From CAYTKU01 sp964550845 (lineage in GTDB: Bacteria > Patescibacteriota > Patescibacteriia > Magasanikbacterales > UBA922), in NCBI GenBank assembly GCA_964550845.1, contig CAZKAD010000003.1, forward strand, positions 1 through 64,000: a DNA stretch of 64,000 bases, given 5' to 3'. A model generated the notes under the pieces. That model did no database searches. It saw only the letters and a list, made by a program, of their open reading frames with translations, and was not told the origin of the DNA. A program made the position numbers and the translations under genes. This document shows positions 56,689 to 63,883 of this stretch, piece by piece; positions within the stretch are counted from its first letter, which is position 1, and each line of letters starts with the position of its first letter.

Positions 56689-56742
56689 AAAAAACCAAGC
56701 TTAACGACGTCTAGTTATAGACCGAATTAAGCTTGGTTTTTT
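56689..56742. terminator. Long nested hairpin
   Basis: The outer 16-bp arms AAAAAACCAAGCTTAA and TTAAGCTTGGTTTTTT enclose an inner stem GTCTA/TAGAC with loop GTTA. It lies between convergent genes and is longer and more structured than other hairpins here. Confidence 0.8.
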
Positions 56743-56851
56743 TCGATTTTTCAATATTTTTGACCGTTTTTCCCGACATTTCCGTTCAGGTTGATCTATT
56801 GTTAATTTCTCTTTCTTTCAAGAAAGAAAAGTTATTTGACTCTCACTTTCG

Positions 56852-57592
56852 TTACTTTTCCGAAGATTGTTCTCCTTTCTCATCAATTGATCCATTTGCA
56901 TCATCGGCGCCCTCTTGAATAACGGAGAGAGGAGTTGAAGAAATTTCTCCTGGGGTTTGGAACATTTTCATTGCAGTTCCCACCAGTGCATGAATATCCA
57001 GTTGTCCGGCTGAAGCTTGTTGCTCCATATTTTTCACCATCCTCGCAAATGCGCCATTTTTCATTAATTTAGTTGCAATTGCGATCGGATTACCAGCATT
57101 TTCGTCCATCATTGGAGAAATCTCCGCAATCATGTCATGAACTATTTTTTCTTCGTTAGTCGGCACTGGAGATGATTCGAGAGTTGTCAATAGTTCTCTT
57201 GCTTGACTGTCAGGGAAGAGAAGAGTTGTAATTGTCAAAAGATGAGTCCAAACTGCATCTGCAGTTTTTGGATCGGACTTCTCGAGAATCAAGTTAATTG
57301 GAAGATAGATTCGATCGCTATATTTGAGAGTTTGATCAACTGGCTTTCTTTTTGCAAGGATATCTTTCATATTTCTTACAATGTATTCAGAAAAACAGTT
57401 AATATGTTTGAGTACAATTTCAGGCTTAACCACTCCAGGATTAACATAAACAAGTAATCTTGCGTAAAGATCGAGAGGACGTTGATGGGTTCCAATTCGG
57501 TTTGAACCTGAACCGGAGCCAAAACTCTCACTCAAAGCATTTACAAATTCGGAAATAGCCGTAAAGGCAAGCTTTTGGGTATTTGTCAGCAT
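56852..57592 (-). CDS. Conserved NCLDV protein of unknown function
   Basis: This is a 246-residue product from the ATG at 57592; the frame to 57649 would begin inside a palindromic element. The body is helical: FTAISEFVNALSESFG, RPLDLYARLLVYVN, VLKHINCFSEYIVRN and DAVWTHLLTITTLLFPD, then a Met/Gln-rich tail. The pattern of a repeated Y-x-x-L and W-x-x-L-x-x-x-x-x-L recalls an NCLDV family I know as DUF5764. A conserved structural or packaging role is a guess. Confidence 0.5.
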   Translation of the reverse strand: MLTNTQKLAFTAISEFVNALSESFGSGSGSNRIGTHQRPLDLYARLLVYVNPGVVKPEIVLKHINCFSEYIVRNMKDILAKRKPVDQTLKYSDRIYLPINLILEKSDPKTADAVWTHLLTITTLLFPDSQARELLTTLESSPVPTNEEKIVHDMIAEISPMMDENAGNPIAIATKLMKNGAFARMVKNMEQQASAGQLDIHALVGTAMKMFQTPGEISSTPLSVIQEGADDANGSIDEKGEQSSEK

Positions 57593-57617
57593 TCTCTGTT
57601 TGTAAGAAACAGAGAAT
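57591..57617. terminator. Hairpin overlapping a start codon
   Basis: The perfect 11-bp arms ATTCTCTGTTT and AAACAGAGAAT with a 5-nt loop include the first bases of the ATG. It probably ends the upstream transcript. Confidence 0.7.
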
Positions 57618-57620
57618 ACT

Positions 57621-57667
57621 TTAACCAATTCTTCAGAATGTTTAACCATCCTTTTGGACGTTTAACA
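57621..57667. repeat. Two palindromic elements
   Basis: TTTAACCAATTCTTCAGAATGTTTAACC and CCATCCTTTTGGACGTTTAAC lie in a row, 3' of the gene that ends at 57712. Confidence 0.75.
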
Positions 57668-57711
57668 AATTGTTCATTTATTTTTACTCCGAAGAGCAAA
57701 AATTATCTAAA

Positions 57712-58182
57712 TCACTTAAATAATCGTTGAAGATCGTTATCATTTGTCACCCATGGAAGCAACCCGTAAGATTGCTGATGATCATAGATAGTCGCATTGT
57801 CTCCAATTAGATAACTGCCTTGATAAGACCAGTTCTTTGTTGAGACTGAGAATTCAATTGGTTGATCAAATCTCTCAAAGTTGACTTTTTTGTCAAGGAT
57901 CGTATTGAATTCTTGAACCGCCGATGATGAAAGTTGATTAAATGAGAGAGATCGAACGGCTAGTTTGTTTCCTTCAATGCGAGCAAACAGACAAACATAT
58001 CGCTTAAGCACATCATACTCTCTTCCAATCACTTTTGAGAAGATGAACTTTTGAGTTCCGTTCGAATTTAAGTTTAAGTTTAACAAATTGCAACTTTTCT
58101 CTGCATATTCGGCATTGGTAACATAGCAGCCATGCATAAGATAGTTACCTTTGCTTTCAAGAAAAATTGCATAGAGCTCCAT
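57712..58182 (-). CDS. Unknown strand-rich protein
   Basis: This is a 156-residue product from the ATG at 58182 (a TTG at 58191 would add three residues). Strands are predicted in KFIFSKVIGREYDVLKRYVCLFARIEG and WSYQGSYLIGDNATIYDH. No family was recognised. AAAATTGA lies 46 nt upstream. An N-terminal MELYAIFLESKGNYLMHGCYV could be a beta-hairpin start. Confidence 0.6.
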   Translation of the reverse strand: MELYAIFLESKGNYLMHGCYVTNAEYAEKSCNLLNLNLNSNGTQKFIFSKVIGREYDVLKRYVCLFARIEGNKLAVRSLSFNQLSSSAVQEFNTILDKKVNFERFDQPIEFSVSTKNWSYQGSYLIGDNATIYDHQQSYGLLPWVTNDNDLQRLFK

Positions 58183-58228
58183 CTCGATCAAGAAAATTCA
58201 ATATTTTTGAAATAGTCAAAATTTTAAT

Positions 58229-58236
58229 TCAATTTT
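58229..58236 (-). promoter_or_regulatory. AAAATTGA early-promoter-like motif
   Basis: An exact minus-strand octamer lies 46 nt upstream of the ATG at 58182. Confidence 0.5.
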
Positions 58237-58257
58237 CCAAAGTTACTTTTCACTCTT

Positions 58258-59256
58258 TTAAGTCTTCGCCAATTCTTCAAGATGACGAAAGTTGTTTGAT
58301 ATTTCTGCCAACATGGTCATATTATCGAATAGTAATGTATCAACTGATAAAGCAAGTTCATCCAAATTTTTTGTAGTTTCAAGAATACTTCGCACCAAAT
58401 CCTTCAAAACATTTTCTTGTTTTTGAATTTCTTGAGCAAGTTTACTTTTATCTTCAACCACTTCGATCTTTTGTTTTAGTGATGAAAGCAAAGCCGATGT
58501 TTTTTCATGAGCTATTGTTAATTTTGCGTGTTGTTGAAGATAAAATCTCTTCTTTTCTAAAATCTTTTTACTTGAAGTTAGAATGTTTCTTTTCTGTTCC
58601 AACATATTTTGAATCTTAGTTGTTTCGACTTGTTGATTATGGTTCAAGATTTCATAGAATTGAGAAAGAATTGTTTTAACTCCTTGTGCAACACGAGGTT
58701 CTTTGTAAAAGCTTTCCATTGAAAGCGTCAAAAGAATTCTTCGTTTCTTTGAATTACAATTTGTAATGAAATAACATTGTTCTTTGTTTTCTCGATCAAT
58801 GACCATACAATCTCCATCAAAAAGTACAGGCTTATATTCAAGAGTTCGAAAACAAAGTTTGAATCTTTTCATCTGCCGAAGTAAAGCAGCAAATTTATTA
58901 ACGCTTTTATTCTCTTCGCCCTTGATTGAAATTTGCCTATCATAAAGATCTACAAATCCAGATTCATTTTGAAGAAATGTGTCAAGATGATCTATTGATT
59001 TGTATTTTTGTCTCAATTCAGGCTCGTCGACTCCTTGTATAAATTTTTCACTCATTTCATCCTTTGGAAGTAACTCAAATTCATATTGGAGTTTCTTTGA
59101 TGGAATTTTATGCTTACTGGGTACAGAAATTAGAATTGAAAAAGCCGAATCTAAACTGACAATTTCAAAGTAACGATAGTATCCATCAATAGTGTAATAT
59201 TTATCAACCAAAAATCCATTTGATTCAAACAATTCAACGCACTTATCTACGCTCAT
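58258..59256 (-). CDS. Conserved NCLDV coiled-coil protein of unknown function
   Basis: This is a 332-residue product. It starts VDKCVELFESNGFLVDKYYTIDGYYRYFEIVSLDSAFSILISVPS, which matches a start widely kept in NCLDV proteins of unknown role (F-F-x-x-x-G-F, then a short strand and S-P-x-x-x-x-F-x-I). The C-terminal 120 residues are coiled coil (LEQKRNILTSSKKILEKKR, KLAQEIQKQENVLKDLVRSI). No enzyme motif was seen. The length and coil suit a virion or factory scaffold. Confidence 0.55.
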   Translation of the reverse strand: MSVDKCVELFESNGFLVDKYYTIDGYYRYFEIVSLDSAFSILISVPSKHKIPSKKLQYEFELLPKDEMSEKFIQGVDEPELRQKYKSIDHLDTFLQNESGFVDLYDRQISIKGEENKSVNKFAALLRQMKRFKLCFRTLEYKPVLFDGDCMVIDRENKEQCYFITNCNSKKRRILLTLSMESFYKEPRVAQGVKTILSQFYEILNHNQQVETTKIQNMLEQKRNILTSSKKILEKKRFYLQQHAKLTIAHEKTSALLSSLKQKIEVVEDKSKLAQEIQKQENVLKDLVRSILETTKNLDELALSVDTLLFDNMTMLAEISNNFRHLEELAKT

Positions 59257-59291
59257 TGTTTCTGGAATGAATCTTTTTGATCAATTTCTGG

Positions 59292-59337
59292 CGTTTAACT
59301 TGTCTGAAAGATGTTTAACTCGTCTAGATGAGATTAA
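59292..59337. repeat. Two diverged palindromic elements
   Basis: CGTTTAACTTGTCTGAAAGATGTTTAAC and ACTCGTCTAGATGAG retain inverted cores. They lie in a divergent gap. Confidence 0.6.
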
Positions 59338-59407
59338 ATTTTTAATTTGTTTTATTAAAAACAAACAAAACATTCGAAAAGACCCAAACAATTGAAATAA
59401 CCAAAAC

Positions 59408-59695
59408 ATGTCTGACGATTTGATTGCAAATCTTCCAGATGCAAAGGCAAATCCTCAAGATCGAGCTGCACTGGCTTCTCTCCTCATCGACGATAAGCCA
59501 TCTTCACAAGATGACTCTTTTCGAAAAGCAATCATTGTAGCAGTACTTGTCATGTTGTTTAACAACAGTGAAGTCACAAGTTTACTTGAAAAGAATATTC
59601 CCCCAATTCAAGGTTCTCCTCTCGGAATGCTCGTGGTCAAAGGCGGACTGGCTGGATTGATTTTCTTTTTGATTTCTTTATTCAATCGATCATAA
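59408..59695 (+). CDS. Small two-pass membrane protein
   Basis: This is a 95-residue product. Hydrophobic segments AIIVAVLVMLFN and GMLVVKGGLAGLIFFLISLF follow a polar N-terminus of about 40 residues rich in Asp and Ala. The shape and size suit a virion membrane protein. No family was recognised. Confidence 0.65.
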   Translation: MSDDLIANLPDAKANPQDRAALASLLIDDKPSSQDDSFRKAIIVAVLVMLFNNSEVTSLLEKNIPPIQGSPLGMLVVKGGLAGLIFFLISLFNRS

Positions 59696-59727
59696 AGAAA
59701 AGGTTAAACATCTTTCCCCGATTTAAA

Positions 59728-60228
59728 ATGGAACCATTGTTGTGCCATAATTTTGAAAGTTCTTCAAAAAGCTTAAGTATTCATTATTCAATTTCAAAAG
59801 AAAAGATGAAGACATTTTTTCCTCCTCTCTTTCCAACCATTGAAAAGGAGATGAAAGCCAATTTTCTCTTTCGATTAAACTTTGACGTTCATTTTGATCG
59901 TCTTTTGACTCGGCTTCGGGCAGATGTTCGAAATGGATTTGAACAGTTAACAATTCGATTTCCTTCTCAAAATGGAAATTTCTTTTTGTTGAGAGAATTT
60001 GCAGATCAAATTCATACAGGCTTGCGGAGTTTAGGAAATAAAATATTTCTAGTCCAAATCACTCCAATCGCCTGGTATATTACCGTCGAAGAATCTGAGC
60101 ATCGGGCAATTTCTTTGCAGCCTCTTTCATCTGAATTCGAGCATCTTGATGAATATCCATCTTCGTTTGTAGATTTATTGAAGAAGACAAATCAATACCG
60201 GGCTTATCAATCGATATATAATGAATAA
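59728..60228 (+). CDS. Unknown protein
   Basis: This is a 166-residue product. It has a Ser-rich start, a helix-strand body (ANFLFRLNFDVHFDRLLTRL, KIFLVQITPIAWYITVEESEH) and a polar end. No family was recognised. The gene ends beside a hairpin that is repeated, almost identically, about 1.1 kb further on. Confidence 0.55.
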   Translation: MEPLLCHNFESSSKSLSIHYSISKEKMKTFFPPLFPTIEKEMKANFLFRLNFDVHFDRLLTRLRADVRNGFEQLTIRFPSQNGNFFLLREFADQIHTGLRSLGNKIFLVQITPIAWYITVEESEHRAISLQPLSSEFEHLDEYPSSFVDLLKKTNQYRAYQSIYNE

Positions 60229-60233
60229 TTTCC

Positions 60234-60249
60234 TTACCTCGAGAGGTAA
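60234..60249. terminator. Palindrome TTACCTC-GAGGTAA, copy 1
   Basis: TTACCTC-GA-GAGGTAA lies between convergent stop codons. The same 16-bp palindrome occurs at 61359. Confidence 0.75.
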
Positions 60250-60255
60250 AGAACA

Positions 60256-61308
60256 TTAAAAAGAGCAAATCGTTATGAGTAATCGAGGATCGTACAAATC
60301 TCGAAGCAAAAAGTCCATTAAAATGTCTTCTTGTGACAATCCAGCACAGACTAACATGTTTAACATCTTTTGTTCCACATAGATGATTAGGTAGATATTT
60401 TTGCGGAAATTTAAAATGTCAATGTACATTCCTTCTTTTTGTTGATCTGTCAAAAAGGTCCACTGAGGCATATTTTTTCGAATATCATTATTGATATTGA
60501 ACGATGTCTTTTCATATCTATACATTGCACAATCATCAAGTACAAAAAGAGGCAAATCGATATTCGGATATTCTCGAATTGAAGTCAGTGTTTCTGGTTC
60601 TTTGTATCCGGGACATCCAATGACTGGAAGTTCGTCGAGAAATTGAATTGACGGGAGAAAAAGGATAAATTGGAGTGCTTCAATATCATGGATAAATAAT
60701 AAATAAACTTTTGTTTTAACGGCGCTCCAAAACTTTAAGGTCGTAAATAAATTTCCATTGATTTTTTCATCTGAATCGCCTTGTATGGCTTGTTGAGAAA
60801 AAAGAGTTCGAGTGGAAGGTGTATATATTCCTCTTGTTATTTTCATCGAAAGAGACGCGACCATTTTTTCTGATAAAATTTTTTCTGTGATCGGTCGATA
60901 TTCTGTTGCACACACCCTCATCCTGACGCAAATTGGTATATTCAGTTGATCAAATAACTTCAAGATATTTGCTGGAGCCACGAGGAAAGTTTCTTTTTGA
61001 TTGTTTGCATCAATCGAGATGATCCATTCTGGCGAATATTCTATCGATTTGACTGAAATTAATTTTCTTTGAAAAATACTCTCAATTAATTTCTGAAATT
61101 CATCAATGTAAGATTCATGTGAAATCTGACTAAAAATCGAAAGAATTAAATCGACTTCTTGATCTGAAAGTCGATTAATGATTGGATTTTCTTTCCCGAG
61201 GACGTCAAAGTTGTGGCGAACAGTACTATGATCTTCATCTATATTAACTTTCGTTAACGCTGAACAAAAGAATTGATGAAACAAAGATAACTTTTGTCTA
61301 GAATTCAT
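60256..61308 (-). CDS. Family-of-three protein 1 with C-terminal LYDPRLL module
   Basis: This is a 350-residue product. It shares with two neighbours an RQKLSLFHQFF start, LSDQEVDLILSIFSQIS, LKFWSAVKTKVYLLF, LILFLPSIQFL and ILNMLVCAGLSQ segments, and the final FLLRDLYDPRLLITICSF. The body has no recognised enzyme motif and no membrane segment. The three copies are tandem and diverged (about 25-30 percent by eye), so the duplication is old. The terminal module suggests a shared docking partner. Confidence 0.65.
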   Translation of the reverse strand: MNSRQKLSLFHQFFCSALTKVNIDEDHSTVRHNFDVLGKENPIINRLSDQEVDLILSIFSQISHESYIDEFQKLIESIFQRKLISVKSIEYSPEWIISIDANNQKETFLVAPANILKLFDQLNIPICVRMRVCATEYRPITEKILSEKMVASLSMKITRGIYTPSTRTLFSQQAIQGDSDEKINGNLFTTLKFWSAVKTKVYLLFIHDIEALQFILFLPSIQFLDELPVIGCPGYKEPETLTSIREYPNIDLPLFVLDDCAMYRYEKTSFNINNDIRKNMPQWTFLTDQQKEGMYIDILNFRKNIYLIIYVEQKMLNMLVCAGLSQEDILMDFLLRDLYDPRLLITICSF

Positions 61309-61358
61309 TTATTTGTTTATTTAATTGGCACTTCTGGAGACAATTAAAATCAATTTCC

Positions 61359-61374
61359 TTACCTCGAGAGGTAA
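61359..61374. terminator. Palindrome TTACCTC-GAGGTAA, copy 2
   Basis: The same 16-bp sequence as at 60234, with similar flanks (AATTTCC before it), lies downstream of the second family member. Confidence 0.75.
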
Positions 61375-61392
61375 CGAAAAATCACTGAGCAT

Positions 61393-62409
61393 TCAACAAA
61401 AAGGAAATTCTTCAAAGAAACTGTCATCTGAAAGAGCAAAACAATTAATTAAATTCAAGATGCGAGGGTCGAATAAATCCCGTGTAAGAAAGTTGTGCCA
61501 AGTTCCACCCTGAAATAAACCCGTGCAGATAATCATATTCAACATTGCTTGTTCATCACAGGTAATTAAATAGATACTGTGGTAATAGTTCTCAATATCA
61601 TTCTCGGCTTCCCGTAAAGCTTCAAGATCTATCCAACTTGGAATCAAATTTCCTGCCCAAAATGAAAAGGGTTCTTCGTCATAATCAGGATTAAGATATA
61701 CAAGCGGGCGGTTAACAAGAGTTTGCCGCTCGACTGATTTAATCAAATATGATTGATCAAATGTTATTCCTCGTTTAGCAAAGATTCTCTTCAGTAATGT
61801 TGGCGAAGGTAGTTTTAGAATAGCTTCAAATGCCTCTTTACTCTGAGGCGCCAAAATATAAGTTTTGCTTTTTACAATACTCCAAAACAGTAAAGTTTCA
61901 GCGTTAGTTTCATTTAGTTTACTTTCCGAAAATACATCTTCAATTGTATTTGACCAGTTAATTTGGATAACAGGAGGCAAATCAATTTCTTCGAACAATC
62001 CATCGAGCTCTCGTAAATTGTCTTTTACTTCTTGGAAATCAAAAAAGACAGAGGTTTGAATGTTTAATTCTCGAATGATCGAATCTGCATTCAATTTGAC
62101 TGGAACGTGTTTATACATATGACGTGTTTCAACACAAACATATTTTGATGATCCAAAATATCTTTGAAATCCTATAGGCTGCTTGTTGATTAATGCGTCA
62201 AGCAATAAACCGACATCATTAGAAATCGATTCTTCTCTTGAAATCATCTTAAAGATCGAGATGATTGAAGCGACTTCTTGATCAGTCAATTGTTCAACAA
62301 TTGGATGAGGTTGGAGCATATCATCGAGTTGGAAATGAGCAATCTCTTCTTCCGTTTCATACGGAAGAAAAAGATGGCAAATTGTGCTTAATTTTTGTCT
62401 GAGATTCAT
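61393..62409 (-). CDS. Family-of-three protein 2 with C-terminal LFDPRIL module
   Basis: This is a 338-residue product from the ATG at 62409. The longer frame to 62484 overlaps the next gene, whereas the 62409 start aligns MNLRQKL with its paralogues and has AAAATTGA 31 nt upstream. It shares LTDQEVASIISIFKMIS, LLFWSIVKSKTYIL and MLNMIICTGLFQ with the neighbours and ends FLTRDLFDPRILNLINCF plus a short tail. No enzyme motif was seen. Confidence 0.65.
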   Translation of the reverse strand: MNLRQKLSTICHLFLPYETEEEIAHFQLDDMLQPHPIVEQLTDQEVASIISIFKMISREESISNDVGLLLDALINKQPIGFQRYFGSSKYVCVETRHMYKHVPVKLNADSIIRELNIQTSVFFDFQEVKDNLRELDGLFEEIDLPPVIQINWSNTIEDVFSESKLNETNAETLLFWSIVKSKTYILAPQSKEAFEAILKLPSPTLLKRIFAKRGITFDQSYLIKSVERQTLVNRPLVYLNPDYDEEPFSFWAGNLIPSWIDLEALREAENDIENYYHSIYLITCDEQAMLNMIICTGLFQGGTWHNFLTRDLFDPRILNLINCFALSDDSFFEEFPFC

Positions 62410-62440
62410 TGCAGTCCTCCAATAAAGATAAAGAGTAAAA

Positions 62441-62448
62441 TCAATTTT
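62441..62448 (-). promoter_or_regulatory. AAAATTGA motif, family member 2
   Basis: An exact minus-strand octamer lies 31 nt upstream of the ATG at 62409 and 10 nt past the next stop codon. Confidence 0.6.
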
Positions 62449-62458
62449 GCTCTTCTTC

Positions 62459-63520
62459 TTAAATCTCACCAAAATTGCACACATTTGAAATACTAAATTG
62501 ACTAATTAAAATCAAAACCCGAGGATCGTACAAATCTCGAAGAAGAAAATTACTCAACTTCCCTTCTTCAAATAAACCGAAACATACGAGATTGTGTAAC
62601 AATGCGTGTTCAGTGCAAGTAATATAATAACTATTCAAGTAAAAATGAACAACATCGGCGTAAATTTCATTATTTATCTCCTCATTTTCGGATGAAACGG
62701 GAATTTTCTTTCTCAGATTAAGATGAATGGATGAAAAATCCTTTTTGTTCTTTGTATAACAGAGATAACAGAGATAAAAGAGAAGATGATTATTATCCGG
62801 ATATTGTTCGATTGCTTCGAGTGTGTCAGACTGCTCACGAATAAACTTTTTGAGTATCTTTGGTGAAGGCAACGAGATTATCGATTCAAAAGCAATACTT
62901 GAGAGAGGCATCATTAAATAGACTTTTGATCGAAGAATGCTCCAAAAGAGTAAAATTTTTTTGTAATTCTCGAGATCAAGATCAACATTGGATGACGGAG
63001 AATGATAAACTTGAATCATTGTTGGTAGGCATATTTTATTCGATAAAATTTTTCCTCGATTAAATGTAGTTTCAAACGGATTTAAATATTTAAGACGCAT
63101 GAATGTTCGAACATTTAACTGTTCTAACAGTGGACATACTTGTTGTTTTACATCAACTTCATCCTGCGCGTCAGATGTTTTGATGCTCATGTTCGTGTAT
63201 TGAATACGAAAGTGATGATAGTCGGTTATTTGACATTCTTTTTTACGAATAAGAGCTTCAATAAACAATCCGATATCTGACACATTTCCATTCTCAAAAT
63301 CAATCATTTCAATCGCTTGAATAATGAGAGAAACTTCATGATCACTTAGACGTTCCAGACAATTCTCGAAAGTGGTTAAACTTCCCGGAGTACGTTTCGA
63401 TTCCAGAAATTCGTCGAAACGAAAGTAATGGCCATTGTGTTTGATACGTTGTTGAATATTCCGAGTCACATAAACTTGACAAAAAATAGCTAATTTTTGT
63501 CGCAAAGTGAAATCAGCCAT
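62459..63520 (-). CDS. Family-of-three protein 3 with C-terminal LYDPRVL module
   Basis: This is a 353-residue product. It has RQKLAIFCQVY, LSDHEVSLIIQAIEMI, LLFWSILRSKVYLMM and ALLHNLVCFGLFE shared with the two tandem paralogues, and ends FLLRDLYDPRVLILISQF plus about 10 residues. AAAATTGA lies 31 nt upstream and a hairpin overlaps the start codon. No catalytic motif was recognised. Confidence 0.65.
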   Translation of the reverse strand: MADFTLRQKLAIFCQVYVTRNIQQRIKHNGHYFRFDEFLESKRTPGSLTTFENCLERLSDHEVSLIIQAIEMIDFENGNVSDIGLFIEALIRKKECQITDYHHFRIQYTNMSIKTSDAQDEVDVKQQVCPLLEQLNVRTFMRLKYLNPFETTFNRGKILSNKICLPTMIQVYHSPSSNVDLDLENYKKILLFWSILRSKVYLMMPLSSIAFESIISLPSPKILKKFIREQSDTLEAIEQYPDNNHLLFYLCYLCYTKNKKDFSSIHLNLRKKIPVSSENEEINNEIYADVVHFYLNSYYITCTEHALLHNLVCFGLFEEGKLSNFLLRDLYDPRVLILISQFSISNVCNFGEI

Positions 63521-63545
63521 TCTTTATTTCATTCGGATAAAGAAT
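63519..63545. promoter_or_regulatory. Hairpin overlapping a start codon
   Basis: The arms ATTCTTTAT and ATAAAGAAT with a 9-nt loop include the first bases of the ATG. It lies between AAAATTGA and the start codon. Confidence 0.6.
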
Positions 63546-63551
63546 ATTAAT

Positions 63552-63559
63552 TCAATTTT
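63552..63559 (-). promoter_or_regulatory. AAAATTGA motif, family member 3
   Basis: An exact minus-strand octamer lies 31 nt before the ATG at 63520 and overlaps the stop codon of the small upstream gene by two bases. Confidence 0.6.
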
Positions 63560-63851
63560 ACCATAAGAAATAGTAAGAAAACCATGCTCTCGAATAGAGC
63601 TTAGTAATGCATTTGGTTCCATCTTTACATCTCATTCCTCCATGACGAGCTCGATAACTTCTCCTTCTAACAGGGTCGTTATGGTCTTTGTGTTTCCAGA
63701 TTCCACCGCCAAGTGAAACTGGAACTGAATCTCGATAATGTTGGTAATTTTTGTTTCCGAATGATACTCTCTTTCCATTCGGCAAAATAGCAGTGTATTT
63801 GGCGTCGCCTGATCCGCGAACAAAACGAATACCTTTCGGAAGACGGGGCAT
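63558..63851 (-). CDS. Small conserved NCLDV/phage-type protein
   Basis: This is a 97-residue product. AKYTAILPNGKRVSFGNKNYQHYRD, KDHNDPVRRRSYRARH and YSRAWFSYYFLW match a small family found in many NCLDVs and some phages (recalled as DUF5754), defined by a F-G strand, a D-P-x-R-R-x-x-Y-x-x-R-H basic motif and a W-rich end. The role is unknown. The high basicity suggests nucleic-acid contact. Confidence 0.7.
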   Translation of the reverse strand: MPRLPKGIRFVRGSGDAKYTAILPNGKRVSFGNKNYQHYRDSVPVSLGGGIWKHKDHNDPVRRRSYRARHGGMRCKDGTKCITKLYSRAWFSYYFLW

Positions 63852-63883
63852 TTCAAAAAGAGATAATAAATTTCCGAAGAAAT

